NCBI RefSeq assembly: GCF_035046485.1
Contig: NC_085138.1
Span: 365,989,238 to 366,053,237, forward strand
DNA length: 64,000 bases
Reading direction: 5' to 3'
Source: Aedes albopictus
Lineage: Eukaryota > Arthropoda > Insecta > Diptera > Culicidae
Shown here: positions 22,509 through 32,499 of the stretch, piece by piece
Position numbering within the stretch: the first letter of the stretch is position 1
Layout of the letters: every line of letters starts with the position of its first letter
Program-made: the position numbers and the translations under genes
Notes under the pieces: generated by a model
What the model was told of the DNA's origin: nothing
Databases searched by the model: none
The model's input: the letters and a program-made list of their open reading frames with translations, nothing else

Positions 22509-23159
22509 AGCACCTTAAGGCAAATTTCTCGAAGTGGGACATTTTATTCGAAAAAAAAATTGCAACCGGTTGTGCACAATGATGACCGTTTTAATGTCTA
22601 AATATTTTTTTTCTTATTTCGAGAAATTCAAGTTCAGATATGCTTTTCGCCATACAAAAAAAAATAATTTTATTCTTGCTTACAACTATGCATGCGCCTC
22701 TTGTTAGTGATCCATTGTTGGAGTAATTTCTGGAGGAATTACTGAAGGCGTCCATTGGCGTAGCCTGCTTTTTCTTATTTTTGCTCACTCTCCTAATCAA
22801 ACACGAGAAAGAGAAGGATGTAGAGAGAGGCCACTCGCCCCTGGTTTCATCCCGCTCTTTCTCGTGTTTGATTAGGAGAGTGAGCAAAAATAAGAAAAAG
22901 CAGGCTACGCCAATGGACGCCTTCAGTAATTCCTCCAGAAATTACTCCAACAATGGATCACTAACAAGAGGCGCATGCATAGTTGTAAGCAAGAATAAAA
23001 TTATTTTATTTTGTATGGCGAAAAGCATATCTGAACTTGAATTTCTCGAAATAAGAAAAAAATATTTAGACATTAAAACGGTCATCATTGTGCACAACCG
23101 GTTGCAATTTTTTTTTTCGAATAAAATGTCCCACTTCGAGAAATTTGCCTTAAGGTGCT
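22509..23159. repeat. Near-perfect palindrome, 305-bp arms, 41-nt loop
   Basis: 22,509-22,813 and 22,855-23,159 are reverse complements around a loop at 22,814-22,854. Differences seen are homopolymer length changes (9 vs 10, 8 vs 7) and a small change near the 'CATACAAA' segment. Open frames on the two strands are mirror images and are not genes. A diverged third piece of the arm ('AAGCTGGCTACGCCGTTGGA') follows at 23,165-23,220. Confidence 0.9.
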
Positions 23160-23220
23160 GCTAGTGAGAGTGAGAGTGAGCAAGAAAAAAGAAAAAGCTG
23201 GCTACGCCGTTGGAAGCATC

Positions 23221-23643
23221 CTTAGCGACATTAAAAGAAATATCCCTTAAGGAATCAATGGAGAAATCCTTTTGTTGAATTTTATGTGAAAACCCTCAGA
23301 TAAGGTGTGATCCTTGGTGTGATCTCAAGACCTCGTGGCCAGAAATACATAGCTTTACTGAAGCAATAGATCGACATCTAAAGTAAAAATATAAAACATG
23401 GCTCTGTTTTGTGTGGTAGTAAAACCAAAATTCAAAAAGTCAATCCAGAAATATTCAGGAACACCTTCCTTGATTTTTATTCACTAAATTGTCATAAAAC
23501 TTCCCCGTTTTCAAGAATCGTTTGCGAACGATTTGTCAGAAAGTTGACAACCGAGAGTTCTACAATGCAATGAATACAAAGCAGCCGACTTAGCATAGCA
23601 CTACGGATCATCTGATTCGGTGGTAAAAGTTCAACAAACAGGG
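23221..23643. other. Intergenic, no gene seen
   Basis: AT-rich DNA between the palindrome and the next MITE; nothing supportable. Confidence 0.4.
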
Positions 23644-23645
23644 TA

Positions 23646-24228
23646 CACCAAAACCTCCATTTAGGTAATGAGTCGGGACTGCCTAAATAGAATTTTTACC
23701 TAAATGGATTCATTACCTAAATGGATTCAGTTCATTACCTAAATGGAGTACAAGGTTGCAAAGAAGTTTAGCTAGGGAGAGTGACTCGAATAGGAGATTT
23801 AAAGATGCATGCGGAGTTTCAGAAAACTTTCAAGGGAGTTTCTGTAGGAGAGGGGCTACAGGGGCGCTTTCGGGGGTTTTGGAGGGTCTCAGGTGAGAAT
23901 TGTCATGCAAATGACTAGCTGGGCACGGAACACATAAAAAACTTTAAAAATTCCGCCAGACTGAAAAATTGTTGAATGTCGGGTCAATGTCGGGTAAATT
24001 TTTATCGTATGTTGGAGCACTGTTGGACCAACTTCGAACAACTGTGGGGTCTATGTTGGGTTTGGAGGCCAAAATAAAAACAGGTGAATGATAGGTTAAT
24101 GTCGGGTATGACGTCATCAATCCAACTGTTCTGAACACAACCAAATTCTATTTAGGTAACGTTACCTAAATGGAGGGACCTAAATAGATTTTACCTAAAT
24201 GGATCCTACCTAAATGGAGGTTTGAGTG
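23646..24228. mobile_element. MITE with TA duplication, 583 bp
   Basis: Ends CACCAAAACCTCCATTTAGG and, inverted, CACTCAAACCTCCATTTAGG differ at two positions. TA lies outside each end (23,644-23,645; 24,229-24,230). CCTAAATGG is repeated many times inside both ends as subterminal repeats. No transposase. Tc1/mariner-type. Confidence 0.8.
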
Positions 24229-24639
24229 TAGTCCCAATTCAAGTTGTTTAGCCACCCGTGAAAAAAAAGCGATTATTGGCGTCGGTTTGTCGAGTCTTTG
24301 TCGTGCGAGACATCGATGAGAACTCTTTGGAACGTCGGGAGAAGAATGCCTCGGCCCTCGGTGGATCCTCAAGTACGCAAGAAAAGTTTGTCCAGATTTT
24401 GTATCCGTGAAGCGAATAATTCGTGATGTTTCCCAAGACAGAGACGACATTGATAGGCCGTATTCGATAATTGCATTCTGACTTGCTCTTCTTTCATGTA
24501 ACAATTCTGCTCCAGAAATGGATCGAATTAAGTTCAACTTGCTTAAAACCTCCCCAACGTCGATAAGAGGCGCTTGTTAAACTTGCTCAATCAGTTCCTG
24601 GATAACAACATCGTTCCGGATGATTGGATGCAAGTGAGA

Positions 24640-24884
24640 CAGTGACGTAGCCAAGGGGGGGAGAGGGGGGGGGGTTGGTGGTTAGGATTGACTCCCCCCC
24701 CAGGGTAATTTTTTTTTATGGCGAGAAAAATGTTCGGCTGCGCCGCTATTTCTAAGCTATGACTCGATTGAAATGTATATGATCTCATTGTGTATTATTG
24801 TTTGCGAAATGTGAGTGTCAATTCAGTAAAAAAGTACCATTGATCGTCGAAAACTCCCAGAGCAAATTTCTGGCTACACCACTG
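24640..24884. mobile_element. hAT-type MITE, 245 bp
   Basis: Perfect 8-bp duplication AAGTGAGA (24,632-24,639; 24,885-24,892). Terminal inverted repeats CAGTGACGTAGCCA and CAGTGGTGTAGCCA (12 of 14 match). G-run and C-run rich left half. It interrupts the RT reading frame of the LINE, which resumes at once after the second duplication. Confidence 0.9.
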
Positions 24885-25175
24885 AAGTGAGAGTAATTGC
24901 TATTCAAAAACCCGGGAAACCCGCGTTGGATCATAACCCGTACCGTCCAATTGTGATGTTGTCTTGCCTACGGAAGTTGTTGGAGAAGATTATTCTTTTT
25001 CGACTGGACAAATGGGTTGAATCGAATGGCATATTGTCCGATACACAATTTGGTATCCACAGAAGCAAAGGAACGAACGACTGTCTTGCGTTGCTTGCTT
25101 CAGAAATTCAGCTTGCCTTTGCTCAAAAGGAACGAATGGGCTCAGTGTTTTTGGATATTAGGAGCCTTTTGATTC

Positions 25176-26424
25176 TTTTTTTTTTTTTTTTTTTTTTTAT
25201 TCAATTTGTTTATTTGTATAGGCTCGATTGTTTACTAAAAAACTCTACAGAGCCGCAAATCTTGATCAACAATATAAATTTGTTATTCTAAAAGCTATAG
25301 AAACATAATCAATAGCGAGTCCTACGCGGCACTTTCATTCTTGGTCCGGAACCAGAACTGGAACCTGAACCAGAGCCTGAAGCCGCGAATTGGGCTCGCC
25401 GTTGGCTGGCTTGTGAGTTCAGCACCGCTTCATGGATAGCCTTGGCCACCTCCTCCAATGTTTCCAATCCTTTCTTACGCCGCTGTTCTTTTTCAGATTC
25501 CTCACGTACACCATCCACGGTTTGCTTCACCTGCGCCACTGCTGGCACCTCCGTCGTCTGATCGATATATTCCTCGTCTTCGTCTTCCTCCAGAACTTCA
25601 ATAATATCCTCATCCAGTACTTCCAAGTTCGTCTGTTTCTCTGCAACCGTTTCCTTTCCTGAGACGATGTCAGCATACGAGCTGGGCCCAGAGGTTACTT
25701 GCGGTTTACTCTTCTTCTTGTTCCGACTCTGCCGCTGGGGGCATGAGTTTCTCCGGTGCCCCAATTCCTGACACAGAAAGCAAGTGTCCTTCAAAGCTTC
25801 GTAAAAAATTCGTCCAGTTCTACCGTCGACACTTATCGATGGTGGAATCTTCTTTGCCACGTCCATGTATACCCCTCTTACTCCGGAGTAAACGTGATCG
25901 AGGCCCAGGCCTGCCGGAATTTTTTCACGTACCACATTTTCCACTCTTCCAAACTCTCCGAGTATCGAAGACAAACTATCATCCAGCAGTTCCGGTGGTA
26001 GGTCGAACACACGGACGTACTGAATGTTAGCGCCCGCGATCGACATTCTTACTTCTACTGACTTTCCATTTGCATATGCGAATTGCCGGGATTCCGTGTT
26101 TTTATGCAACGACTCGTTCATTGCCTCCAGGGACTTAAATTTAACAAACAGCGATCGATCCTGGGCTGTTTTGTAGGTGGATTCCACCATCATTAAATCC
26201 ATGTCCAGCTGCTGCAAGAACGTTGCAATTTCCGCCCATGTCGGTGGTGGACTACCCGGCGGAAAACGAAACAGGATGGTATTGATCACATTAACAGTCA
26301 TTTCGCGTATCGATTTGATGCTATTCCAACTGCACAGATAGCACCGGCGAGAAGTGTAGCAAAAGTGAACGACCGAGAAACAAAACGCGCGCACAGCGTA
26401 AGCTGGCAGAAAAAAGAAACCCAC
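25176..26424 (-). mobile_element. ORF1-only non-LTR retroelement, 1.25 kb
   Basis: Perfect 12-bp duplication GCCTTTTGATTC (25,164-25,175; 26,425-26,436). On the minus strand the order is 5'UTR, one intact ORF of 330 codons, a ~110-nt 3'UTR with AATAAA-like words, and a poly-A of about 23. No endonuclease or RT follows the ORF. Structure is that of a half-LINE. The target is the catalytic segment of the older LINE RT. Intact ORF and clean duplication indicate a recent insertion. Confidence 0.85.
25309..26301 (-). CDS. Gag-like ORF1 protein with one CCHC knuckle
   Basis: 330 aa from ATG at 26,301 (MTVNVINTILFRFPPGSP). I chose this ATG because the longer open frame runs out of the element across its duplication into the host LINE. 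Residues ~1-165 read as a nucleic-acid-binding, RRM-like gag region (DRSLFVKFKS; VRVFDLPPELLDDSL). A single zinc knuckle C-x2-C-x4-H-x4-C spans 174-187 (CFLCQELGHRRNSC), then a basic patch, an acidic stretch (~225-245, EVLEEDEDEEY), a charged helix and a Gly/Ser-rich basic tail ending RRTRY. In LINEs such proteins coat element RNA. With no ORF2 it would need enzymes from another element. A domesticated or processed gag gene is an alternative. Confidence 0.75.
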   Translation of the reverse strand: MTVNVINTILFRFPPGSPPPTWAEIATFLQQLDMDLMMVESTYKTAQDRSLFVKFKSLEAMNESLHKNTESRQFAYANGKSVEVRMSIAGANIQYVRVFDLPPELLDDSLSSILGEFGRVENVVREKIPAGLGLDHVYSGVRGVYMDVAKKIPPSISVDGRTGRIFYEALKDTCFLCQELGHRRNSCPQRQSRNKKKSKPQVTSGPSSYADIVSGKETVAEKQTNLEVLDEDIIEVLEEDEDEEYIDQTTEVPAVAQVKQTVDGVREESEKEQRRKKGLETLEEVAKAIHEAVLNSQASQRRAQFAASGSGSGSSSGSGPRMKVPRRTRY

Positions 26425-27937
26425 GCCTTTTGATTCAGTTTGTATTGATGTTCTTTCCGACAAACTACACGACAGTGGCCTTTCACCAATTCTGAACAAC
26501 TTTTTGTATAACTTGCTGTTTGAGAAGCAGATCAGTTTTGCTCATGGGAACTTGACAGTTTCACGAATTAACTACATGGGTCTCCCACAGGATTCATGTC
26601 TGAGCCCCCTTCTTTACATTTTTTTCGTCGGGGACATAGATGATTGTCTCATGGAAAATAGCACGTTATGCCAGCTTGCGGATTCTTTCAGTAAAGGTAT
26701 CAACGGCAGTTGATCTGCAAGGACCACTACAGGATATTTTGGACAATTTGTCTACTTTGGTCTCAAGCTGGGTATCGAATTCTCTCCGGAGAAAACTGAG
26801 ATGGTTATCTTTTCTAAAAAAACACAAAACGGCTAAGCTTCTGCTCCTGATGGGTAAGACTATCACTCATACCATGTCTTCTCAATATCACGGTATCTGG
26901 TGTGACTCCAAACCAAATGCACCTGTATCTGATACAAAAATGTCAAAAGCGAATAAACCTTATGCGAAATGTAACCAGAACATGGTGGAGAGCGCACCCG
27001 GAAGATCTTGTCAGGCCGTGCCAAACAATCATTCTGTCGGTTTAAGAATACAGTAGTTTTTGTTTTCAATCCGCGGCGAAAACACACTTGTTGAAGCATT
27101 AGATTGTATGAAAACTCATTGTGTGAGAGTTTAGAGGTACTTGCTGGTGTACAGCTTCTGACAGACCACTATGCGGAGTTGTCGTTCCGAATCCTCATCC
27201 AATGCGAGGTTGTGAATCCATTGGTCATAGAATATTTCGAAAAGCTGCTTGAACAGAACCCTCACTCGTTTTATGATTGTGTACTACTGGTACACATGGC
27301 GCTAGAGGTAAGCCCATCTTCGGTTAAAACCAATTATGACAACTTCTAAAACTTCGATTCCTCTGTGGATTTTGATCTGTCCATGTAGGATGAATGAAGG
27401 ATGAGGTCCATGGAATACCAGAATCTTTTCGATCGGTGTGTATTCCGCAAATCTTTGCAAGTAAGTTCGGGCAATGATTTTCATAGTGCCGCCTTCATGC
27501 ATCAAAAGCTCTGTGCGGTATATGTTGCTGAGCTAGCGGCTTTATATTACACCTTAGAGTACATTAGCACTCTTCCACCTGAGCACTACTTCATTTTTAC
27601 CGACAGTTTAAGCTCTTTGGAGGCTGTACGGTCAATGAAACTGAAGAAGCACTCAGCGTACTTCCTGAATGGAATACGCCAAGTCTTGAGAGCTTTGTCA
27701 AAACGCTCATACACCATCACCATAGCTTGGTTCCCTTACATTACTCGATTCTGGGTATTGAGAAAGCAGACTCTCTAGCTAAGGTGGGCGCTAGTAATTA
27801 ATTTTTGGCTGAAAAACAGGCATTGACACTGATATTTAGCAGGCCTGATCAACATACGCTTTTAAAGAAGGACACCAAAGTAATGTGCTGGCACATGGTT
27901 ATCATCCCGGGTGGTCATACCGTTGCCCTTCCCAACT

Positions 27938-28536
27938 AGCAATGAATGATGAATAATGAGAGTACTAGCTGAACAATAGCCGGTTAATGGTGTCAATGGC
28001 TGAACACAATGATAGCTGAATATTGGTCTGAAGTATTGCTTGTTCATCCTCTTTAATCAGCTATACATAGATGGCTGAATATCAAGTTTAATAGAATATT
28101 ATTCATCTGGGTTACCAGCTTTAAAGCATACACCAACATGCAGAATTAATCATCTTTTGTTCAACCTTTAATCAAACAATTTTTGACAGCTGACCCGAGC
28201 ATGTTTTCGTGAAGTCCACTTCGCTCCTTCAGCCTCAACACAGACATACACACTCATTCCTGAATTGCCTGTTGGGTTCTTTTTTGACGAAATTAGAACC
28301 ACAGAACTATTTCGGTAGCTTCGGTAATCGATTTTACTGAGGCTCAGTACACAAACTGTCAAAAACGGGTGCCAAAGTTAAACAATCCGTTATAGCTGTA
28401 TTCAGCTGTTCTATTTCGTCAAAAATTTACTGAACACGGTATTCAAAATTAAGAGTGTAGTTCAACTTTTGTATTTGACTATTCAGACTGAACAAGTATT
28501 GTTCTTGTTTTCGAGGATATGTATACGAGGGGTTGT
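27938..28536. repeat. AT-rich repeat with GCTGAA(C/T)A words, left part
   Basis: Begins where the LINE ends; 'GCTGAATA', 'GCTGAACA' and 'ATTCAGC' recur in both orientations. The last 56 nt (28,481-28,536) are repeated at 31,837-31,892 and similar GCTGAATA/GTTGAACA words continue at 32,420-32,540, so it is probably one element split by the 3.3 kb insertion. Confidence 0.4.
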
Positions 28537-29190
28537 ATCAGGTATCAGAAGGCCGGCTCCAGAGGCACGTTATCCTCCATTTGGGACATTTGTGCCATCG
28601 CCATACATATAAGCCTATTTCATCATTTACCTGAGGGAGAATGTGACAAGGGATGGAATGGGATTAGGAAAGGGAAAGGTGATGAAATAGGAAGGGGTAC
28701 CCTAGAAGAGGGAATGAACGCATAAGCGCAATGAGAGCTCATAGCCCATACCACAATGGGTTTATTCAGTGCCCTGAAAAGGACACTGTAAAACGCATAT
28801 GCGTAAAGAGAGCCTATAGCTCATTAGAGGTAGCTTGTGACGTCATGCGACTTTCAATATGACATTGAAAGGCACATCATCGAAAGCATCCTCGATGCCG
28901 AAAAACCAACGTTTGAGCGAGTACTTGCTTGAAAACATATACAATTTTGTGTAAAAGAATCACTGTGGACATCTCAAATTGGGAGGCATGTGAGTTCACA
29001 TGAGTAGGCAGGTCAGCCAGACGAACATCACAGATGTGATAATCGACAATGCGTTTCAAGCATTTCAGAAGGAACGAGGTAACCAGATAAATCTGAAACT
29101 CATTCCATCTTTATACAACGCACGCACCCTTTCGGGATAAGACTACAGAGTAATTTCACGCCATGAAAATACCCCATAGAAAACTACAAG

Positions 29191-30000
29191 AGTTTTTTTT
29201 TTTTTTTTTTTTTAAAACCCTCCACTGACCCCCATACCAAAGAGCTCTCACATCGAGCCCCCTGGTAATGGACACTTGCTAAATAAAAAAAAAGTTAATA
29301 TTCGCGGAGATAAGTAATACTAATAAAGTGAAATCCCAGTGGAACTTAGTTCCTTTGAAGGGATTCACATAGCAGTAAAAAAATTAAGACTACAAAAAAC
29401 AACTAAATATTTACTTAATTCGTGATAACGAGTGTGGCTACAGTATTCAAATGACTAAATTAAAATAACTAAAATAACTAAAATGTAGGGAAAAACTAGC
29501 AGGAGCCAGAAAAACCTACATATGCTAATTGGTTGACACGTTAAAATATATGTTCATTTACCTTCTGTGATATGTACTGTTTCAGTTTGCTTTTGAATAA
29601 TATGCAGTTATGAATTACTTTTAAATCGCTAGGAAGTGCGTTAAACTTCGATGGACCATAATGTTTAATACGTGTGAGACCTATATTCGTGTATGCTCTA
29701 CTTTTCACTAATTCGTTTGCATGTCTAGTATTCTGTAGAGTAGCCCTTGTTGAGAATATTATGTTTTTGCGAAAACTATGGTTGAAGAGTTCAAAACATG
29801 TTTGAAATACTCAAATCCCTCTGCAGAAAAATAGGACAAAACCGCATTTCCTCCTGAAGATTTGAATTAAGCAGAGCTTTTTAGGGCCCACTAAGTCGAT
29901 TATATAGCTATAATTCTCAAGCGGAAGCAAGAGATTCGTAACTATACAAAAGAATGGTTTATCCGAAGATATTTTGAACTTGAACAGATCAGAGTTCCAT
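29191..30000 (-). pseudogene. 3' end of a CR1/L2/Jockey-like LINE
   Basis: On the minus strand one frame over about 29,545-29,790 gives FELFNHSFRKNIIFSTRATL, then VKSRAYTNIGLTRIKHYGPS, then KFNALPSDLKV and FKSKLKQYI before a stop. The order 'R..GPxxFNxLPxDLK...FKxKLKxYL' is the typical RT C-terminus of poly-A LINEs. A plus-strand T24 run at 29,190-29,213 is its poly-A tail. Upstream the frame breaks. 5'-truncated copy. Confidence 0.7.
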
Positions 30001-31499
30001 TCAGGAATACCTCTTGCAGTCCGCACAGACTGCAGAGGACAAGCTTCTTTCAAAGCAATAGTTATGGTATACCACAATGGAGGGCGTTGTAGGTACAAAA
30101 CCACAATGAAACTCTCTTGGAGTAGCAATGGAAGCGAGTTATCCACAAAATGTGGTCGCAACCAATTAGTACAGGTTTCCTAGTTCGTTGAGCAGGGACG
30201 CCTGAATACGCAAATTTTGCGAAGGAACACTCAAAAGTGCAAAGAAGGTAAAATGGAGACTCCTCATCTGAGACATGCCAATCAGTCAACTCATGATAAA
30301 TTCTGCTCATGCAGAGATTGGTTAGGTGCAATTCTATGTTAAGTTATCCATGAACTGTACTATGTACCTAAGTAATCCATCAAACTGAAGCAACTCAAAT
30401 TAATGTTTGAGCTATTTCAAATGATGTAACCATCGTAGCAATACTGCCAAATATCAGCGAAACGATGCTGAGTACAAGAGCTTGCTTGAAGGCATCCATA
30501 AGGAAAGGTTGAAACATACTAAGATATAGCATGCTCGAGGCACGACACTTCATTTATAATGAAAGAAGCAAAACTGAGTTCACAACAGTATGCGGCAGGA
30601 AAAAATGCGAAAGTGTTTTTCAACTTCAAACCTAATTTTCGTCCATTTGAAGTTAACCAATCTATGATTCAACGTTCCATGATCTCTAATAGGCTAGGTT
30701 TCTGACAAGTTAATTGAAAATTATCCCATTTTGGTCACTAACCTTTTCAGGGCGGTGCCTGAATCTGAAGACAACCAAAATTTTCAAACCGCAGAAAAGT
30801 ACACAGGTCGCTAAATTTCGTATCTGATAAAACAAAAATTTTAATTTTCTCTACAATATCGTCAATTATATGTACTTATTTCATCTAGTATGTGAAACTA
30901 CATGTCTCTGGATCAGTGTGGTCTGGTTGTTCATCGAATTTAAGCTAATTTTGTTACTGTTATAGTCATTTTGTTTAATGACCATTGGGCGCGCAGTTTA
31001 TTGATACCCGCATATTAGGCTTACATTATCACATGTTAAACATCAAATATGTTTATTTTTATTTTGCAGTGCTAGAATATCGACATTGACTGATACACTG
31101 TCATGAAAAAATAGTCATATATATCCCATATTTAGCGTGTAAAAGTGCCTTGAACTTTTCGCAATTTTTCCTGCCGCACCCTGTATACCATACAGAAGTT
31201 ACCCTACGAAAATGAACTTTTTTAAGAAGAGGCACTTGGGCTAAGCACGCTTTTTACGCTGAAAATTTATCTGAGGTTTCCTAGCCGTAGCCACTACCCA
31301 AACTAGACTGGATTACACTTTTCACAATCACAGCACCAAAAGGAAATATCAACGACAAACCAAATCGGTGTCAATTGATAAAACGCCAATGGCGAAAACG
31401 CATTAAGCGAAACCGTATAGGTACTAATGTAAGCTAATTTACAACATTTGAATAATCCCGCCCTTATTTAGCCTCAAATATGAGACTTAAGAAGGGCAA
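30001..31499. other. No gene seen
   Basis: AT-rich interior of the 3.3 kb insertion, probably further LINE-derived sequence but with no readable motif. Confidence 0.35.
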
Positions 31500-31884
31500 C
31501 TGATTATCTCGGAGAAACGCAAGGTCCACTGCACTATTGCTCCGGTTAGCGCAGTAAGGGCTGTGGAGGACGCCCTAATTCTCCACAGGCTCCGTTTGTG
31601 GTTAGGTTTTTATTAGACCCCCTAACCATTCATTCCTTGGCACGGTAAGCATAAAGCCGCATAACACCATGAATTAGGGGTCACCTGTTTAGTGGACTCT
31701 TACCACTGGATCAGGCGGTCCGTAGTGTTATTCTTAGCCAATTGAGACAACCGCTACCGACACTACACAGCTATCTAGGCTGATCAGGAAAAGAAGTTAA
31801 CATTGATGGCTAACTTCCGAACAAGCCCGAACAGCCATTCAGACTGAACAAGTATTGTTCTTGTTTTCGAGGATATGTATACGA

Positions 31885-31990
31885 GGGGTTGTGGTGTAGG
31901 TGCTAAAGTGAGTGACTATAAATCAGGAGGTCCGAGTTCAATTCCCAGTTTTCCCGCAGATTAATTTATACATTCCTTAACATCTCTCTA
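31885..31990 (+). mobile_element. tRNA-derived SINE head
   Basis: GTGGTGTAGGTGCTAAAGTG resembles a box A and GAGTTCAATTCCC (31,934-31,946) a box B at tRNA-like spacing. No cloverleaf pairs fully and no CCA-proximal stem is present, so it is a SINE head and not a tRNA gene. Confidence 0.4.
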
Positions 31991-32130
31991 AGAATAGACA
32001 CAGCTAATGGTAAAAACAGGCTCACGAAAGTGTTTTTGTTTTATTTTTACACAATTAATAAATATGATTAAGCGCATAGTAAGCCTTAAATCAGCTCTCT
32101 AAAATAAAAACTCTCATTTTTGAGTAGCGC

Positions 32131-32348
32131 CCATGCCGCACAGGGACTGTGTTGGAAACGCACATTTTTTTTAAATTGCTCGTACGCTCACATTTATGCA
32201 AAATATCAATATTTTTCGGTATTTGAAGGTGGTTTATAAACCCAGTGAGGTTACCATGTCGAAATTATTGCAAAATACATGCTCATGTGAGCGTACGAGC
32301 AATTTAAAAAAAAAATGTGTGTTTCCAACACAGTCATGTGCGGCATGG
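32131..32348. repeat. Hairpin with ~62-bp arms
   Basis: CATGCCGCACAGGGACTGTG at 32,131 runs into an AAATTGCTCGTACGCTCACAT end at ~32,192; 32,286-32,348 is its near-perfect reverse complement. Loop about 93 nt. The A/T run differs by a few bases. Could be a small foldback MITE; no target duplication was established. Confidence 0.7.
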
Positions 32349-32499
32349 ATGTTTACTAAAAATGTGCAGGCCGAACACATTTTTGAGCGTAGCCGTTTTT
32401 GCGTGAGCCTTCCAATGAACATCAAATCAGCTAAAGGTTGAATAAAATAACCAAAATTAGATGTTTAGGAGCTGAATAAAGGATTGCACCTCTTGTGCT

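Larger units (their letters stand above)
24236..27930 (+). pseudogene. Dead I/R1-group LINE ORF2 (RT + RNase H)
   Basis: In shifting plus-strand frames one reads an RT N-terminal part (24,490-24,640), RT fingers and palm (IQKPGKPALDHNPYRPIVML, 24,895 on; FLDIR at the first catalytic motif, ~25,150), RT continuation after a break (GLSPILNN region then YMGLPQDSCLSPLLY, 26,480-26,640), and an RNase H-like part near 27,500-27,770 (YFIFTDSLSSLEAVRS, then the remains of WVPSH). RT followed by RNase H fits I, R1 or LOA-group non-LTR elements. Multiple frameshifts and two insertions (24,640-24,884 and 25,176-26,424) kill it; the endonuclease is missing at the 5' side. Confidence 0.8.
28537..31836. 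mobile_element. 3,300-bp insertion between perfect 56-bp repeats
   Basis: 28,481-28,536 and 31,837-31,892 are identical over 56 nt while bases outside differ. The interval holds retroelement-like pieces: 28,540-29,080 (G-rich 'GGGATTAGGAAAGGG' stretch), the 3' end of a minus-strand LINE at 29,191-~30,000, unassigned AT-rich DNA, and a GC-richer block at 31,500-31,830. No intact ORF. A very long target duplication or a segmental duplication could both explain it. Confidence 0.45.

Noticed and set aside
22591..23164. 98- and 127-codon ORFs with the same sequence
   Set aside because: Opposite arms of the palindrome.
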